From assembly GCA_032260445.1 (NCBI GenBank), contig JAVVFG010000276.1, positions 1-5,734 of the forward strand: a DNA stretch of 5,734 nt, read 5' to 3'. Position 1 is the first letter of the stretch; every line of letters begins with the position of its first letter. Of the stretch, positions 1 through 5,734 are shown one piece after another. The stretch comes from JAAYYY01 sp032260445 (GTDB lineage Bacteria; Chloroflexota; Anaerolineae; Promineifilales; Promineifilaceae). The notes below the pieces were generated by a model. The model saw nothing but the letters and a program-made list of their open reading frames with translations. It had not been told where the DNA came from and did no database searches. The translations under genes and the position numbers were made by a program.

Positions 1-1077
1 CCCCTCGCGGCAGGGGGTGCACCAGCCACATGATTCCTGGGCAAAGAAGTGCTCCAGGTTGGCGACCATGCCGACCGGGCAGGTCTGGTCGTCGAGGACG
101 ACGATCGTGCCCGTTCCGAGGCGGCTGCCGGCTTTCTGCACCGAGGCGAAGTCCATTTTCACGTCCAGGTGCTTGGCTGTGAGGAAGTCAGTGGAAGCGC
201 CGCCCGGCAGCGCCCCGCGGAAATGGAGGCCCTCGCGCATGCCGCCAGCGTGCTCTTCCAGGATCTCACCTAGCGTGGTGCCGAGCGGCAATTCCCAGAG
301 GCCGGGCCGCCTGACTTTGCCGCTGGCGCCGTAGAGCTTCGTGCCGCCTTCACCGCTGATGCTGAGGTCCTGAAACCACGCTGCCCCGCGGTTAACGATG
401 TGCGGCACGCTACACAGAGTCTCGACGTTGTTGACCACCGTCGGCCGGCCCCAGAGGCCGCTGACCTGGGGGTAAGGAGGCTTGGCGCGTGGTATCGCGC
501 GCCGTCCTTCGAGACTGTTGAGTAGGCCGGTTTCTTCGCCACACATGTAACGCCCGGCGCTGACGTGCACGCTCACTTCCAGGTTAAAGCCGGAGCCGAG
601 GATGTCGCGCCCCAGGTAGCCAGCTTGGTACGCTTCGGCCAGGGCGCGGCGTAGCCGCCGCGCTGCCGTGTGATAGGCCCAGCGCAGGAAGATATACCCC
701 TCCTTGGCCCCAATGGCGTAGGCGCTGACAATCATCGCCTCAACCATCTGATGCGGGTTTCCCTCCAGCAGGAGGCGGTCTTTGAAGGTGCCCGGTTCCA
801 TCTCGTCAGCGTTGCAGATAAGGTACTTGGGATGGCGGGCGTCGGCGCCCATCGGCACGAAGCTCCATTTGAGACCGGTGGGGAAGCCGGCGCCTCCACG
901 GCCTCTGAGCCCCGATTCTTTCACTATCTCTACGATCTCCCCGGGAGAGAGCTCGCCCAGGGTCCGGCGCACAGCCTGGTAGCCGCCGGCTGCTTCGTAC
1001 GCCTGCAGGTCCAGCGGTTCTCGGCTGGGCGGGATCAGCGCCGTTAACGGCTTTTCGTGCAGCCGTTCTTCGTTCAC
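1..1077 (-). CDS. nuoF: NADH-quinone oxidoreductase subunit F (NuoF), 3' end cut by the window edge
   Basis: NuoF is the NADH-oxidising subunit of complex I: it takes hydride from NADH onto FMN and passes electrons to [4Fe-4S] cluster N3, on the cytoplasmic tip of the peripheral arm. The 359 visible codons run in one open frame to base 1. Visible signatures are the glycine-rich FMN/NADH segment GLRGRGGAGFPTGLKW (residues 56-71), CNADEMEPGTFKDR (88-101), YMCGEETGLLNSLEG (177-191) and the N3 motif ESCGWCTPCREG (348-359) with Cys350, Cys353 and Cys356. The fourth ligand, about 40 residues on in relatives, is outside the window. E. coli NuoF has about 445 residues, so roughly 80 are missing. The start is GTG at 1077, overlapping the nuoE stop as GTGA, with GGGGGAGGAA 7 nt upstream. 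Where E. coli has RGEY, this protein has RWAY (residues 132-135). The identification is secure; the start is well supported. Confidence 0.97.
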   Translation of the reverse strand, partial: MNEERLHEKPLTALIPPSREPLDLQAYEAAGGYQAVRRTLGELSPGEIVEIVKESGLRGRGGAGFPTGLKWSFVPMGADARHPKYLICNADEMEPGTFKDRLLLEGNPHQMVEAMIVSAYAIGAKEGYIFLRWAYHTAARRLRRALAEAYQAGYLGRDILGSGFNLEVSVHVSAGRYMCGEETGLLNSLEGRRAIPRAKPPYPQVSGLWGRPTVVNNVETLCSVPHIVNRGAAWFQDLSISGEGGTKLYGASGKVRRPGLWELPLGTTLGEILEEHAGGMREGLHFRGALPGGASTDFLTAKHLDVKMDFASVQKAGSRLGTGTIVVLDDQTCPVGMVANLEHFFAQESCGWCTPCREG

Positions 1078-1571
1078 GGTTCGCTTCCTCCCCCGTCGTC
1101 GGCTGTTGCCCCGTAGCGGGCCAGAATCCCGTCTACCCTTGCCTCGTCCAGGTTGTGGTACAGGCTTTCGCCGATCATCATGACCGGTGCATGATCGCAG
1201 TCTCCCAGGCACACCATGGGCAGCAGGGTGAAACGGCCGTCCGCGCTCGTCTCGCCAAAGGCGATGCCCAGCCGCTGCTGCAGGTGGTCGCGCATGCGCT
1301 CGTAGCCCATGAGCCAGCAGCTCACGCTGTCGCAAAGGAGGATGACGTGCTCGCCTACCGGTTGGCGGAAGATGAGGTTGTAGAAAGTGGCTACATTGTC
1401 CAGCTCATCCACTGACATTTCCAGCAGGGGGGCCAGGTCGTGCAGGCTCTCGTCAGAGACCCAGCCGCGGTGCTTCTGCACGATCTTCAGCGCCTCGATG
1501 CACGCCGCGCGCTTGAATTCGTAATGGGCCAGCTGCGCTTCAATTGCCTTACGTTCCGCTTCACTTAACAT
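1074..1571 (-). CDS. nuoE: NADH-quinone oxidoreductase subunit E (NuoE), [2Fe-2S] thioredoxin-like subunit
   Basis: NuoE (the 24-kDa subunit) pairs with NuoF at the tip of the peripheral arm and carries [2Fe-2S] cluster N1a next to the FMN. The protein has 165 residues, matching E. coli NuoE (166). The N-terminal helical part contains IEALKIVQKHRGWVSD (residues 25-40) and VATFYNLIFRQPVG (60-73). The thioredoxin-like part supplies the four cluster ligands as C-x4-C (Cys80, Cys85) and C-x3-C (Cys121, Cys125, in CLGDCDHAP). The ATG at 1571 follows the nuoCD stop by 6 nt, and AGGTGA, which includes that stop, acts as a plausible ribosome binding site 6 nt upstream. The C-terminal tail is a short low-complexity DDGGGSEP stretch that also encodes the nuoF ribosome binding site. 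Overall likeness to the E. coli protein is high, judged from memory rather than an alignment run. Confidence 0.97.
   Translation of the reverse strand: MLSEAERKAIEAQLAHYEFKRAACIEALKIVQKHRGWVSDESLHDLAPLLEMSVDELDNVATFYNLIFRQPVGEHVILLCDSVSCWLMGYERMRDHLQQRLGIAFGETSADGRFTLLPMVCLGDCDHAPVMMIGESLYHNLDEARVDGILARYGATADDGGGSEP
1085..1094 (-). promoter_or_regulatory. Shine-Dalgarno site of nuoF, fixing its GTG start
   Basis: On the minus strand GGGGGAGGAA lies 7 nt before the GTG at 1077, inside the last codons of nuoE (its Gly-Gly-Gly-Ser tail). There is no ATG nearby that would keep the conserved N-terminus, so this strong site is the main reason to accept GTG as the start. Its position within nuoE implies translational coupling of NuoE and NuoF, which bind each other in the complex. 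Confidence 0.75.
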
Positions 1572-1577
1572 AAGTAG

Positions 1578-3332
1578 TCACCTGTCGACGTCCGCGAGCA
1601 CAAAATCGACGCTGCCCAGGATAGCCAGCAGGTCGGGCAGCATTTGCCCGCGGCTCATGGTGGGCACCATCTGGATGTGGGGGAACGAGGGCGCGCGAAT
1701 GCGGGTACGGTACGATTCGGTGCCACCGTCGCTGATCAGATAGTAGCTGTTGAGCCCTTTCGTTGCCTCCACGGCAACCGACGCCTCGCCGGCGGGGATG
1801 ACCGGCCCCCAACTGACGTTGAGAAAGTGGGTGATGAGCGTCTCGATGTCGACCATCGTCCGCTCCTTAAGGGGAGGTGTGGCCTGCGCCGACGGTGCCT
1901 TGTAAGGGCCGGCCGGCATGTTGTCCACGCACTGGCGCACAATGCGCAGGCTCTGGCGCATCTCTTCCACGCGCACGACGGCGCGGTCGTAGCAGTCGCC
2001 GTTGGTTGCCGTGGGGATCTCGAAGTCGAACTGGTCATAGCCACTGTACGGGCGCTGCTTGCGCAGATCCCACGGCACTCCGCAGGCGCGCAGGCCCGGG
2101 CCGGTAACCCCCCACTCCACCGCTTCTTCCAGGTTGTAAGCGCCAACGCCTTTGGTCCGCGCCTGGAAGATGCGGTTCTTCATCACCATCCGGTCGTACT
2201 CGTCCAGCCGTCCCGGCATGTAGTCGAGAAAGTCGCGGATGAGTCCGCCCCATCCGTAGGGCAGATCCTGGGCCACACCGCCGATGCGGAACCAGTTGGG
2301 GTGCAAGCGCTGGCCACAAACCGCTTCGACAATTTCGAGGATGTACTCGCGGTCGGTAAACATATAGAAGACGGGGGATAGCTGCCCGAGATCCTGGGCG
2401 AAGGTGCCGTACCACACCAGATGGCTGGCGATGCGGAACAGCTCGGCCATCATGACGCGGATAACGCGCGCGCGATCGGGAATGTCGTCGATCCCCGCCA
2501 GCTTTTCCACGGCCATGACGTAGGGGAAGTTGTTCATCACGCCGCCCAGGTAGTCGACGCGATCGGTGTAGGGGATGTAGGTGTGCCACGTCTGGCGCTC
2601 GCCCATCTTCTCGGCGCCGCGGTGGTGGAAGCCGATGTCGGGCACGGCGTCGATAATCTCTTCGCCGTCCAGCTGCAACACGATGCGTAAGATGCCGTGG
2701 GTGCCAGGGTGCTGAGGGCCGAGATTGAGGAACATAAACTCGCTCTCTTCGCTGCGCCGTTGCAGTCCCCACGCCTCCGGTTTGAACCGCAGCGCTTCCT
2801 GTTCCCGTTCTTGCTTATCCGGTGGCAGCCGGAACGGGCCCATCTCGGTGGCGCGGGCCGGGTGCTCCTTACGCAACGGGTGCCCTTCCCAGGTGTGGGG
2901 CATGAGCAGGCGCGCCAGGTGTGGATGACCGTCGAAGGAGATGCCGAACATGTCCCATACTTCCCGCTCATACCAGTTGGCGTTGGCCCAGAGGTCGCTG
3001 ATGCTAGGGAGGGAGGGAGTCTCGCCCTTTAGGGGCACTTTCAGGCGCAGGTCCGTGTTCCGCTCTAGCGAAAGGAGGTGGTAAACCACGGAAAAATCGC
3101 TGTCCGGTTGGCCCTCGCGCTCCTGCCGCGCGCGTTCGTCGATGGCCGTCAGGTCGTAGAGCATCCGGTATGGCTCTGTCATTTGGCTCTTTAGATGGCG
3201 GAGGAGCGGTTTGATACGCTCCCGCGCCACCCAAACGGTGGGCACACCGTCGGCAGTCTCCTGGCGCGCCAGCAGCGCATCCCCAAACGCCTGCTCCAGT
3301 TCCTCCGTGAAGTCGAGTTGGCTGTGAGACAT
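1578..3332 (-). CDS. nuoCD: NADH-quinone oxidoreductase fused subunit C/D (NuoCD)
   Basis: This is one 584-residue protein joining the 30-kDa (NuoC) and 49-kDa (NuoD) subunits, as in E. coli (about 600 residues); many other bacteria keep them separate. Residues 1 to about 175 are NuoC, with NANWYEREVWDMFGISFDGH (117-136) and HPLRKEHPARATEMGPF (151-167). A linker of roughly 20 residues leads to NuoD from about 199, opening with FLNLGPQHPGTHG (201-213). By homology with Thermus Nqo4 (His38, Tyr87), His212 and Tyr261 (in DRVDYLGG) are the quinone-headgroup residues; both are present. Other conserved stretches are GFHHRGAEKMGERQTWH (234-250), the SYRTRIRAPSF region (540-550) and the terminal DFVLADVDR. 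The ATG at 3332 is the only good start: TAA stands four codons upstream in frame. The purine-rich GGGAAGG directly abuts the ATG, an unusual spacing. The gene follows nuoB by 51 nt. Confidence 0.98.
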   Translation of the reverse strand: MSHSQLDFTEELEQAFGDALLARQETADGVPTVWVARERIKPLLRHLKSQMTEPYRMLYDLTAIDERARQEREGQPDSDFSVVYHLLSLERNTDLRLKVPLKGETPSLPSISDLWANANWYEREVWDMFGISFDGHPHLARLLMPHTWEGHPLRKEHPARATEMGPFRLPPDKQEREQEALRFKPEAWGLQRRSEESEFMFLNLGPQHPGTHGILRIVLQLDGEEIIDAVPDIGFHHRGAEKMGERQTWHTYIPYTDRVDYLGGVMNNFPYVMAVEKLAGIDDIPDRARVIRVMMAELFRIASHLVWYGTFAQDLGQLSPVFYMFTDREYILEIVEAVCGQRLHPNWFRIGGVAQDLPYGWGGLIRDFLDYMPGRLDEYDRMVMKNRIFQARTKGVGAYNLEEAVEWGVTGPGLRACGVPWDLRKQRPYSGYDQFDFEIPTATNGDCYDRAVVRVEEMRQSLRIVRQCVDNMPAGPYKAPSAQATPPLKERTMVDIETLITHFLNVSWGPVIPAGEASVAVEATKGLNSYYLISDGGTESYRTRIRAPSFPHIQMVPTMSRGQMLPDLLAILGSVDFVLADVDR

Positions 3333-3339
3333 CCTTCCC
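3333..3339 (-). promoter_or_regulatory. Abutting purine-rich ribosome binding sequence of nuoCD
   Basis: On the minus strand GGGAAGG touches the nuoCD ATG with no spacer. Standard Shine-Dalgarno spacing is about 5-9 nt, so only the first G residues lie near a usable distance. An alternative AGAGGA lies 16 nt upstream, which is too far. An in-frame TAA at 3347-3345 rules out a longer protein, and no in-frame ATG or GTG follows closely, so the start is kept although the site is poor. Confidence 0.4.
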
Positions 3340-3383
3340 GATAGTTAGTCCTCTCGTCCCGGCTGATTGCACACCGCCGGCGA

Positions 3384-4022
3384 TTACTTGATCTGATCAG
3401 GTGTACGTAACGTCGTGACGCGTTTGCGCTCCTCCCGCTTCAGGTCGCGCATCGACGGCCTTTCCGGCTTGACCACGCCCTGGGGGCCGATGGCCCAGCT
3501 CAGGGGGCGCTCTTCCTTGCCCACGGATTCAGCGAGGAGGAGGAGACCTTCCATGAAGGCCTCTGGGTGGGGTGGGCAGCCGGGCACGTAAACGTCTACC
3601 GGCAGAAATTTATCCACGCCCTGCACCACGCTGTAAATGTCGTACATGCCACCAGAGTTGGCGCAGGAGCCCATCGAAATAACCCACCGCGGCTCCATCA
3701 TCTGTTCGTAGAGGCGCTGGATGACAGGCGCCATCTTGATGAAGACGGTGCCGGCGATGACGATCACGTCGGCCTCGCGCGGCGTGCCGCGGATGACCTC
3801 GGCGCCATAGCGGGCGATGTCGTACTTGCTGGTAATGCTCGTGGCCATCTCCACATAACAGCAGGAGAGGCCGAAGTTGAAGGGCCACAACGAGGATTTG
3901 CGGCCCCAGGCCAGCAGATCCTGCAGGCGAGTGAGCGCCAGGATGCGGCCCATAACCTGCTCGAAGGATCCGTCACCGGCGCGCGGCGTTTCGTCGTCGG
4001 GATCGCTCAGCCACCATTTCAT
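3384..4022 (-). CDS. nuoB: NADH-quinone oxidoreductase subunit B (NuoB), cluster N2 subunit
   Basis: NuoB (PSST) carries [4Fe-4S] cluster N2, the last carrier before quinone, and forms the quinone pocket with NuoCD at the foot of the peripheral arm. From the chosen ATG at 4022 it has 212 residues (E. coli NuoB has 220). The N2 ligands are the adjacent Cys54-Cys55 in FGLSCCYVEMA, Cys120 in SMGSCANSGGMYD and Cys149 in YVPGCPPHPEA. Their spacing (65 and 29 residues) equals that of the E. coli protein. Typical family stretches also include GAEVIRGTPREADVIVIAG (residues 73-91) and KMAPVIQRLYEQM (97-109). The frame is open 25 codons further upstream, to 4097, but that part lies inside nuoA and is Arg/Gly/Ala-rich shadow sequence. 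The ATG at 4022 overlaps the nuoA stop as ATGA and has AAGGAA 8 nt upstream. The C-terminal tail is basic (DLKREERKR). Confidence 0.97.
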   Translation of the reverse strand: MKWWLSDPDDETPRAGDGSFEQVMGRILALTRLQDLLAWGRKSSLWPFNFGLSCCYVEMATSITSKYDIARYGAEVIRGTPREADVIVIAGTVFIKMAPVIQRLYEQMMEPRWVISMGSCANSGGMYDIYSVVQGVDKFLPVDVYVPGCPPHPEAFMEGLLLLAESVGKEERPLSWAIGPQGVVKPERPSMRDLKREERKRVTTLRTPDQIK

Positions 4023-4423
4023 GGGAGCTCTTCCTTCTCTACTGCCGGCCGCTGGCGTCGCGTCTGCGGGCCCCAATCCAGCGCCCCTACGCGCCACAGG
4101 TAAACGAGCGCCGCCAGAAGGACGCTAATGAAGATGGCGATTTCAGCGTAGCCGGCCCACCCCAGCTCGCGGGCGCCCAGCGCCCAGGCGATGATGAACA
4201 CCGCCTCGAGGTCAAAGATGACGAAAAACATGGCGACCAGATAATACTTGGCGGAGAGGCGCACGCGGGCGGAACCTGTGGGGACGATGCCCGATTCGTA
4301 AGGCTCAACCGTGGCGCGCCCCCGGTGGCGTTCTCCCAGCACGGAGGAGAGGCCAAGCATGATGCCTACGACGGCAAGGACGGCGATGAAATAAACGGCC
4401 AGGGGCCAGAGGGTGGTGTCCAT
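4019..4423 (-). CDS. nuoA: NADH-quinone oxidoreductase subunit A (NuoA), membrane subunit
   Basis: NuoA is the small ND3-type membrane subunit whose long loop lines the quinone channel where the peripheral and membrane arms meet. It has 134 residues (E. coli 147). Three hydrophobic helices are evident at about residues 6-28, 58-81 and 90-111. Between the first two lies the conserved loop with PYESGIVPTG (41-50). The second helix has the hallmark FFVIFDLEAVFIIAW (66-80) with Asp71 and Glu73, the conserved acidic pair of the family. The polar tail TRRQRPAVEKEELP is cytoplasmic or exposed by expectation. The ATG at 4423 has GAGGT 6 nt upstream (4434-4430). It is the first gene of the operon, with a promoter about 70 nt upstream, and its stop overlaps the nuoB start. 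Confidence 0.97.
   Translation of the reverse strand: MDTTLWPLAVYFIAVLAVVGIMLGLSSVLGERHRGRATVEPYESGIVPTGSARVRLSAKYYLVAMFFVIFDLEAVFIIAWALGARELGWAGYAEIAIFISVLLAALVYLWRVGALDWGPQTRRQRPAVEKEELP
4031..4036 (-). promoter_or_regulatory. Shine-Dalgarno site of nuoB, deciding its start
   Basis: AAGGAA on the minus strand lies 8 nt before the ATG at 4022, in the Lys-Glu-Glu codons at the end of nuoA. It supports the internal ATG over the start 25 codons further upstream, which lies well within nuoA. The ATGA stop/start overlap suggests re-initiation by the same ribosomes. Confidence 0.7.
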
Positions 4424-4804
4424 GGCGGTACCTCGCTGGTAGCAGTCCGGTTCTGCTTCGTGTGTTCAACCCTTATCGAGGCGGTACATCCAAGTATGTT
4501 CCTAAAGCAGCGGATTTGTCAAACGATTTCCTAGCTGGACCCGGCAAACCGCCTCTCCCCTCCCCGCCATTTGGCCTATAGCCGATGGGAAAGATATCAC
4601 CTCTTTATTATGATGCGCCATTCGGCCCTCGTCATGGCCGGTCCACTGCCGTAACCTAGAGGATAGACTCAGTCATGATTTTAGCCAAGTACTACAGCCG
4701 TAGTTATCTCTTCATGAGGGCGAGTCCCCGTTTGTAAATGAAATAGGCCGGTGGTTTTCTAGATCCTGAAATTGCACCTCGCCGTCCGTGATACCGTCAA
4801 AGCC
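4424..4804. other. Intergenic region between nuoA and the plus-strand membrane gene (381 bp)
   Basis: The two flanking genes diverge from here. The left part holds the nuo leader and promoter. The leader carries a 5-bp stem with a 7-nt loop (AGCAG/CTGCT, 4441-4457) just upstream of the nuoA ribosome site, and a direct repeat GGCGGTAC (4424-4431 and 4480-4487). Further right are a weak imperfect inverted repeat CCAT..ATGG (4567-4588) and a 5-bp hairpin ACTAC-AGCC-GTAGT (4691-4704). Neither is followed by a T-run, so neither looks like a terminator. TATTAT at 4606-4611 resembles a -10 box for the plus strand but has no -35 partner at the right distance. I find no convincing coding frame, tRNA or riboswitch, and the stretch looks more AT-rich than the operon. 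Confidence 0.6.
4493..4522 (-). promoter_or_regulatory. Predicted sigma-70-type promoter of the nuo operon
   Basis: On the minus strand a perfect -35 hexamer TTGACA (4522-4517) is followed after 18 nt by CATACT (4498-4493), which matches four of six positions of TATAAT. Transcription would begin near 4486 and give a leader of about 62 nt before nuoA. It is the best promoter match I found in the gap upstream of nuoA. The -35 box sits in a short inverted repeat, TTTG-T-CAAA (4515-4523), which could be a repressor or activator half-site pair but is too short to assign. Confidence 0.6.
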
Positions 4805-5424
4805 ATGAACCCATATACTACCCGCGTTGGTTTCTGGGCAGCAGTGCTTGCAACACTATTCGGTCTGGCATACATCGTAGCGCTGTTCGCTACGCTGGCG
4901 GGTATGTTGGCCGCCCCTTGGGACACCGCTTACCAGCTAACCCCATCGATTGTGTTGGCGTGGTGCTACATGGTCCTAATCGCCTGCGTCCAGGATGCGG
5001 CACCAAGGGAGCGCAGGATCTGGGCAACCTTAGGGTTCGGGTTTGCCCTGATGTATTCAGTAATGAACAGCGCCGTGTATTTTACGGAGCTAACTGTTGT
5101 TATCCCACGGATTCTGCCGGGTGAAGCGGGATCGGTGGCTCTGCTGTTATTTGAGCCAGGCGCGTTCCTGTTTGCGGTGAACGGCCTGGCTTACGGGTTG
5201 ATGAGCATGGCGGCGTTATTTGCATCGCCGGTTTTCACCCGGCCGGGGCCGGAAGCCCGTGTGCGTTGGACAACGCTGGCCACGGTTTGATCGGCCCGTT
5301 CATTGTCGGCGCTGTGATTTGGTCGCCCTTAACGTACATTGGCGCGCCGTGGATTGTCACGTTCCCGGCGATGACGATATCGCTGGCACTTCTCTTCCGA
5401 AGCACCAGGGCAGCTTCGCCCTGA
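4805..5424 (+). pseudogene. Multi-pass membrane protein of unknown function, interrupted by a frameshift near 5282
   Basis: I do not recognise the family. From ATG 4805 the first frame gives 161 residues. Four hydrophobic segments lie at about residues 8-35, 46-64, 72-95 and 109-141, joined by short polar loops such as QDAAPRERR and TRPGPEARVRW. This frame ends at TGA 5288-5290 just after WTTLATV. One base earlier in phase, the sequence goes on as GLIGPFIVGAVIWSPLTYIG and then ITFP-like WIVTFPAMTISLALLFR, two further helices and a polar tail, to TGA 5422-5424. Adding one A at about 5282 (GCCACGG to GCCAACGG) joins the halves as TLANGLIGPF and gives about 206 residues with six helices. This is either a real lesion or a sequencing error. 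Start choice is uncertain: no clear ribosome site precedes ATG 4805, and TTG 4772 would add 11 residues. It diverges from the nuo operon and shows no link to it. Confidence 0.6.
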
Positions 5425-5583
5425 CCTCTCTTCTGGTTATTGCTGGGCAACTGCATCTTGAACGTCCTCTACTTATTTGAACCCTTTGTGGGAATCGGGG
5501 GGCCGCCGCTCGTCCTGGCCCTCTCGCTCTATACCCTCCCCTTCGCCGCCGCGCTCATAGCCCTTTAGTTCTGGCGCGCCTGA
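5425..5583 (+). pseudogene. Remnant of a hydrophobic protein in the same frame, with two internal stops
   Basis: Directly after TGA 5422-5424 the same frame reads PLFWLLLGNCILNVLYLFEP and then a segment containing GIGGPPLVLALSLYTLPFAAA up to TAG 5566-5568, followed by FWRA and TGA 5581-5583. It has the look of two membrane helices with a GGPP turn, and no ATG or GTG is placed to start it as a full gene (only TTG 5440). Its end (LPFAAALIAL, stop, FWRA) resembles the end of the preceding helix pair (FPAMTISLALLFR), so it may be a duplicated or related C-terminus, or the true continuation after a nonsense change. It could also be chance hydrophobic sequence. Coding potential is judged by eye only. 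Confidence 0.35.
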
Positions 5584-5734
5584 ATTCTTCCTCTATGCGC
5601 CCCTTTGCCCAGATGGCTTGGCGAAAACTCAGTAACTTTACGGATATTGTCGTGCGCTCTTCTGCGCTTTCGCCTGGCAGCTGCAGTGCTACGATATCAA
5701 GACAAACGTCGTTTCTCTCCGACGAAGAGCAGTC
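5555..5734 (-). CDS. Possible C-terminal end of an unidentified convergent gene, cut by the right edge
   Basis: Reading the minus strand from the window edge, 59 codons stay open to TGA at 5557-5555. The visible end includes CLDIVALQLPGESAEERTTI (residues 11-30) and SFRQAIWAKGRIEEEFRRAR (36-55), a charged, soluble-looking composition with a probable amphipathic helix in the last 30 residues. I do not recognise it. Its last bases overlap the tail of the plus-strand remnant, so the two would converge. Two plus-strand frames are also open over most of this stretch, so the case rests on amino-acid composition alone. Sequence beyond the edge would settle it. Confidence 0.35.
   Translation of the reverse strand, partial: DCSSSERNDVCLDIVALQLPGESAEERTTISVKLLSFRQAIWAKGRIEEEFRRARTKGL

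Noticed and set aside
1644..2381. Long open frame on the plus strand opposite nuoCD (245 codons)
   Set aside because: It lies antisense to a certain gene. Its product is His-, Ala- and Val-rich, as expected from the complement of GC-rich codons, and has no family signature.
2035..2772. Long open minus-strand frame inside nuoCD (245 codons)
   Set aside because: It is an out-of-phase shadow of nuoCD, dominated by Arg, Pro and His, while the true frame carries all conserved NuoD motifs.
3388..3400. FNR-like TTGAT-CTG-ATCAG
   Set aside because: The spacer is 3 nt instead of 4, and the site lies within the last codons of nuoB, far from any promoter.
4325..4534. Plus-strand frame of 69 codons over the nuoA start and promoter
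   Set aside because: It is mostly antisense to nuoA and its leader, and its product has no recognisable features.
4691..4704. Hairpin ACTAC-AGCC-GTAGT as a terminator
   Set aside because: The stem has only 5 bp and no T-run follows on either strand. It also lies upstream of both divergent genes, where a terminator would serve no visible gene.
5270..5300. Programmed ribosomal frameshift in the membrane gene
   Set aside because: No X-XXY-YYZ slippery heptamer or following stable hairpin is visible at the junction. A simple one-base loss explains the break.
5595..5734. Plus-strand frame from ATG 5595 open to the right edge
   Set aside because: The composition is Ser/Thr-rich without pattern, there is no ribosome site, and the opposite-strand frame reads more like protein.

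Overview
The window holds the 5' part of a complex I (proton-pumping NADH:quinone oxidoreductase) operon on the minus strand. A short, partly decayed region with a membrane-protein gene lies upstream of it on the plus strand. Read in the direction of transcription, the minus strand carries nuoA (4423-4019), nuoB (4022-3384), a fused nuoCD (3332-1578), nuoE (1571-1074) and nuoF (from 1077, running off the left edge after 359 codons). The genes are tightly packed: a 4-bp ATGA overlap (nuoA/nuoB), a 51-bp gap (nuoB/nuoCD), a 6-bp gap (nuoCD/nuoE) and a 4-bp GTGA overlap (nuoE/nuoF). nuoG and the membrane-arm genes would be expected beyond the left edge.

The encoded proteins form most of an electron path. 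NuoF binds FMN and NADH and carries cluster N3. NuoE carries the [2Fe-2S] cluster N1a. NuoB carries the terminal cluster N2. NuoCD forms the quinone pocket with NuoB, and NuoA is a three-helix membrane subunit at the junction of the two arms. All iron-sulfur ligand cysteines that fall inside the window are present, so the complex looks functional.

The NuoC-NuoD fusion and the close likeness of NuoB, NuoCD, NuoE and NuoF to the E. coli proteins, from memory, place this in the E. coli-like group of complex I. That group is spread over several phyla, so it does not name the organism. The DNA is fairly GC-rich by eye and the upstream neighbours are not those of enterobacteria. A non-enteric bacterium, possibly an environmental lineage, is an inference only.

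Upstream of nuoA lies a 381-bp stretch with no gene. It contains a good sigma-70-type promoter for the operon (perfect TTGACA, 18-bp spacer, CATACT) and a leader of about 60 nt. On the plus strand from 4805 there is a multi-helix membrane protein whose frame is broken near 5282 by what looks like a one-base loss. The restored frame gives about 206 residues ending at 5424. The same frame then continues through two more stops with further hydrophobic, protein-like sequence to 5583, which looks like a remnant. At the right edge an open minus-strand frame (5734-5555) could be the C-terminus of a convergent gene.

I see no RNA gene, CRISPR array or insertion sequence. The window is mainly a conventional respiratory operon; the less ordinary part is the decayed right end.
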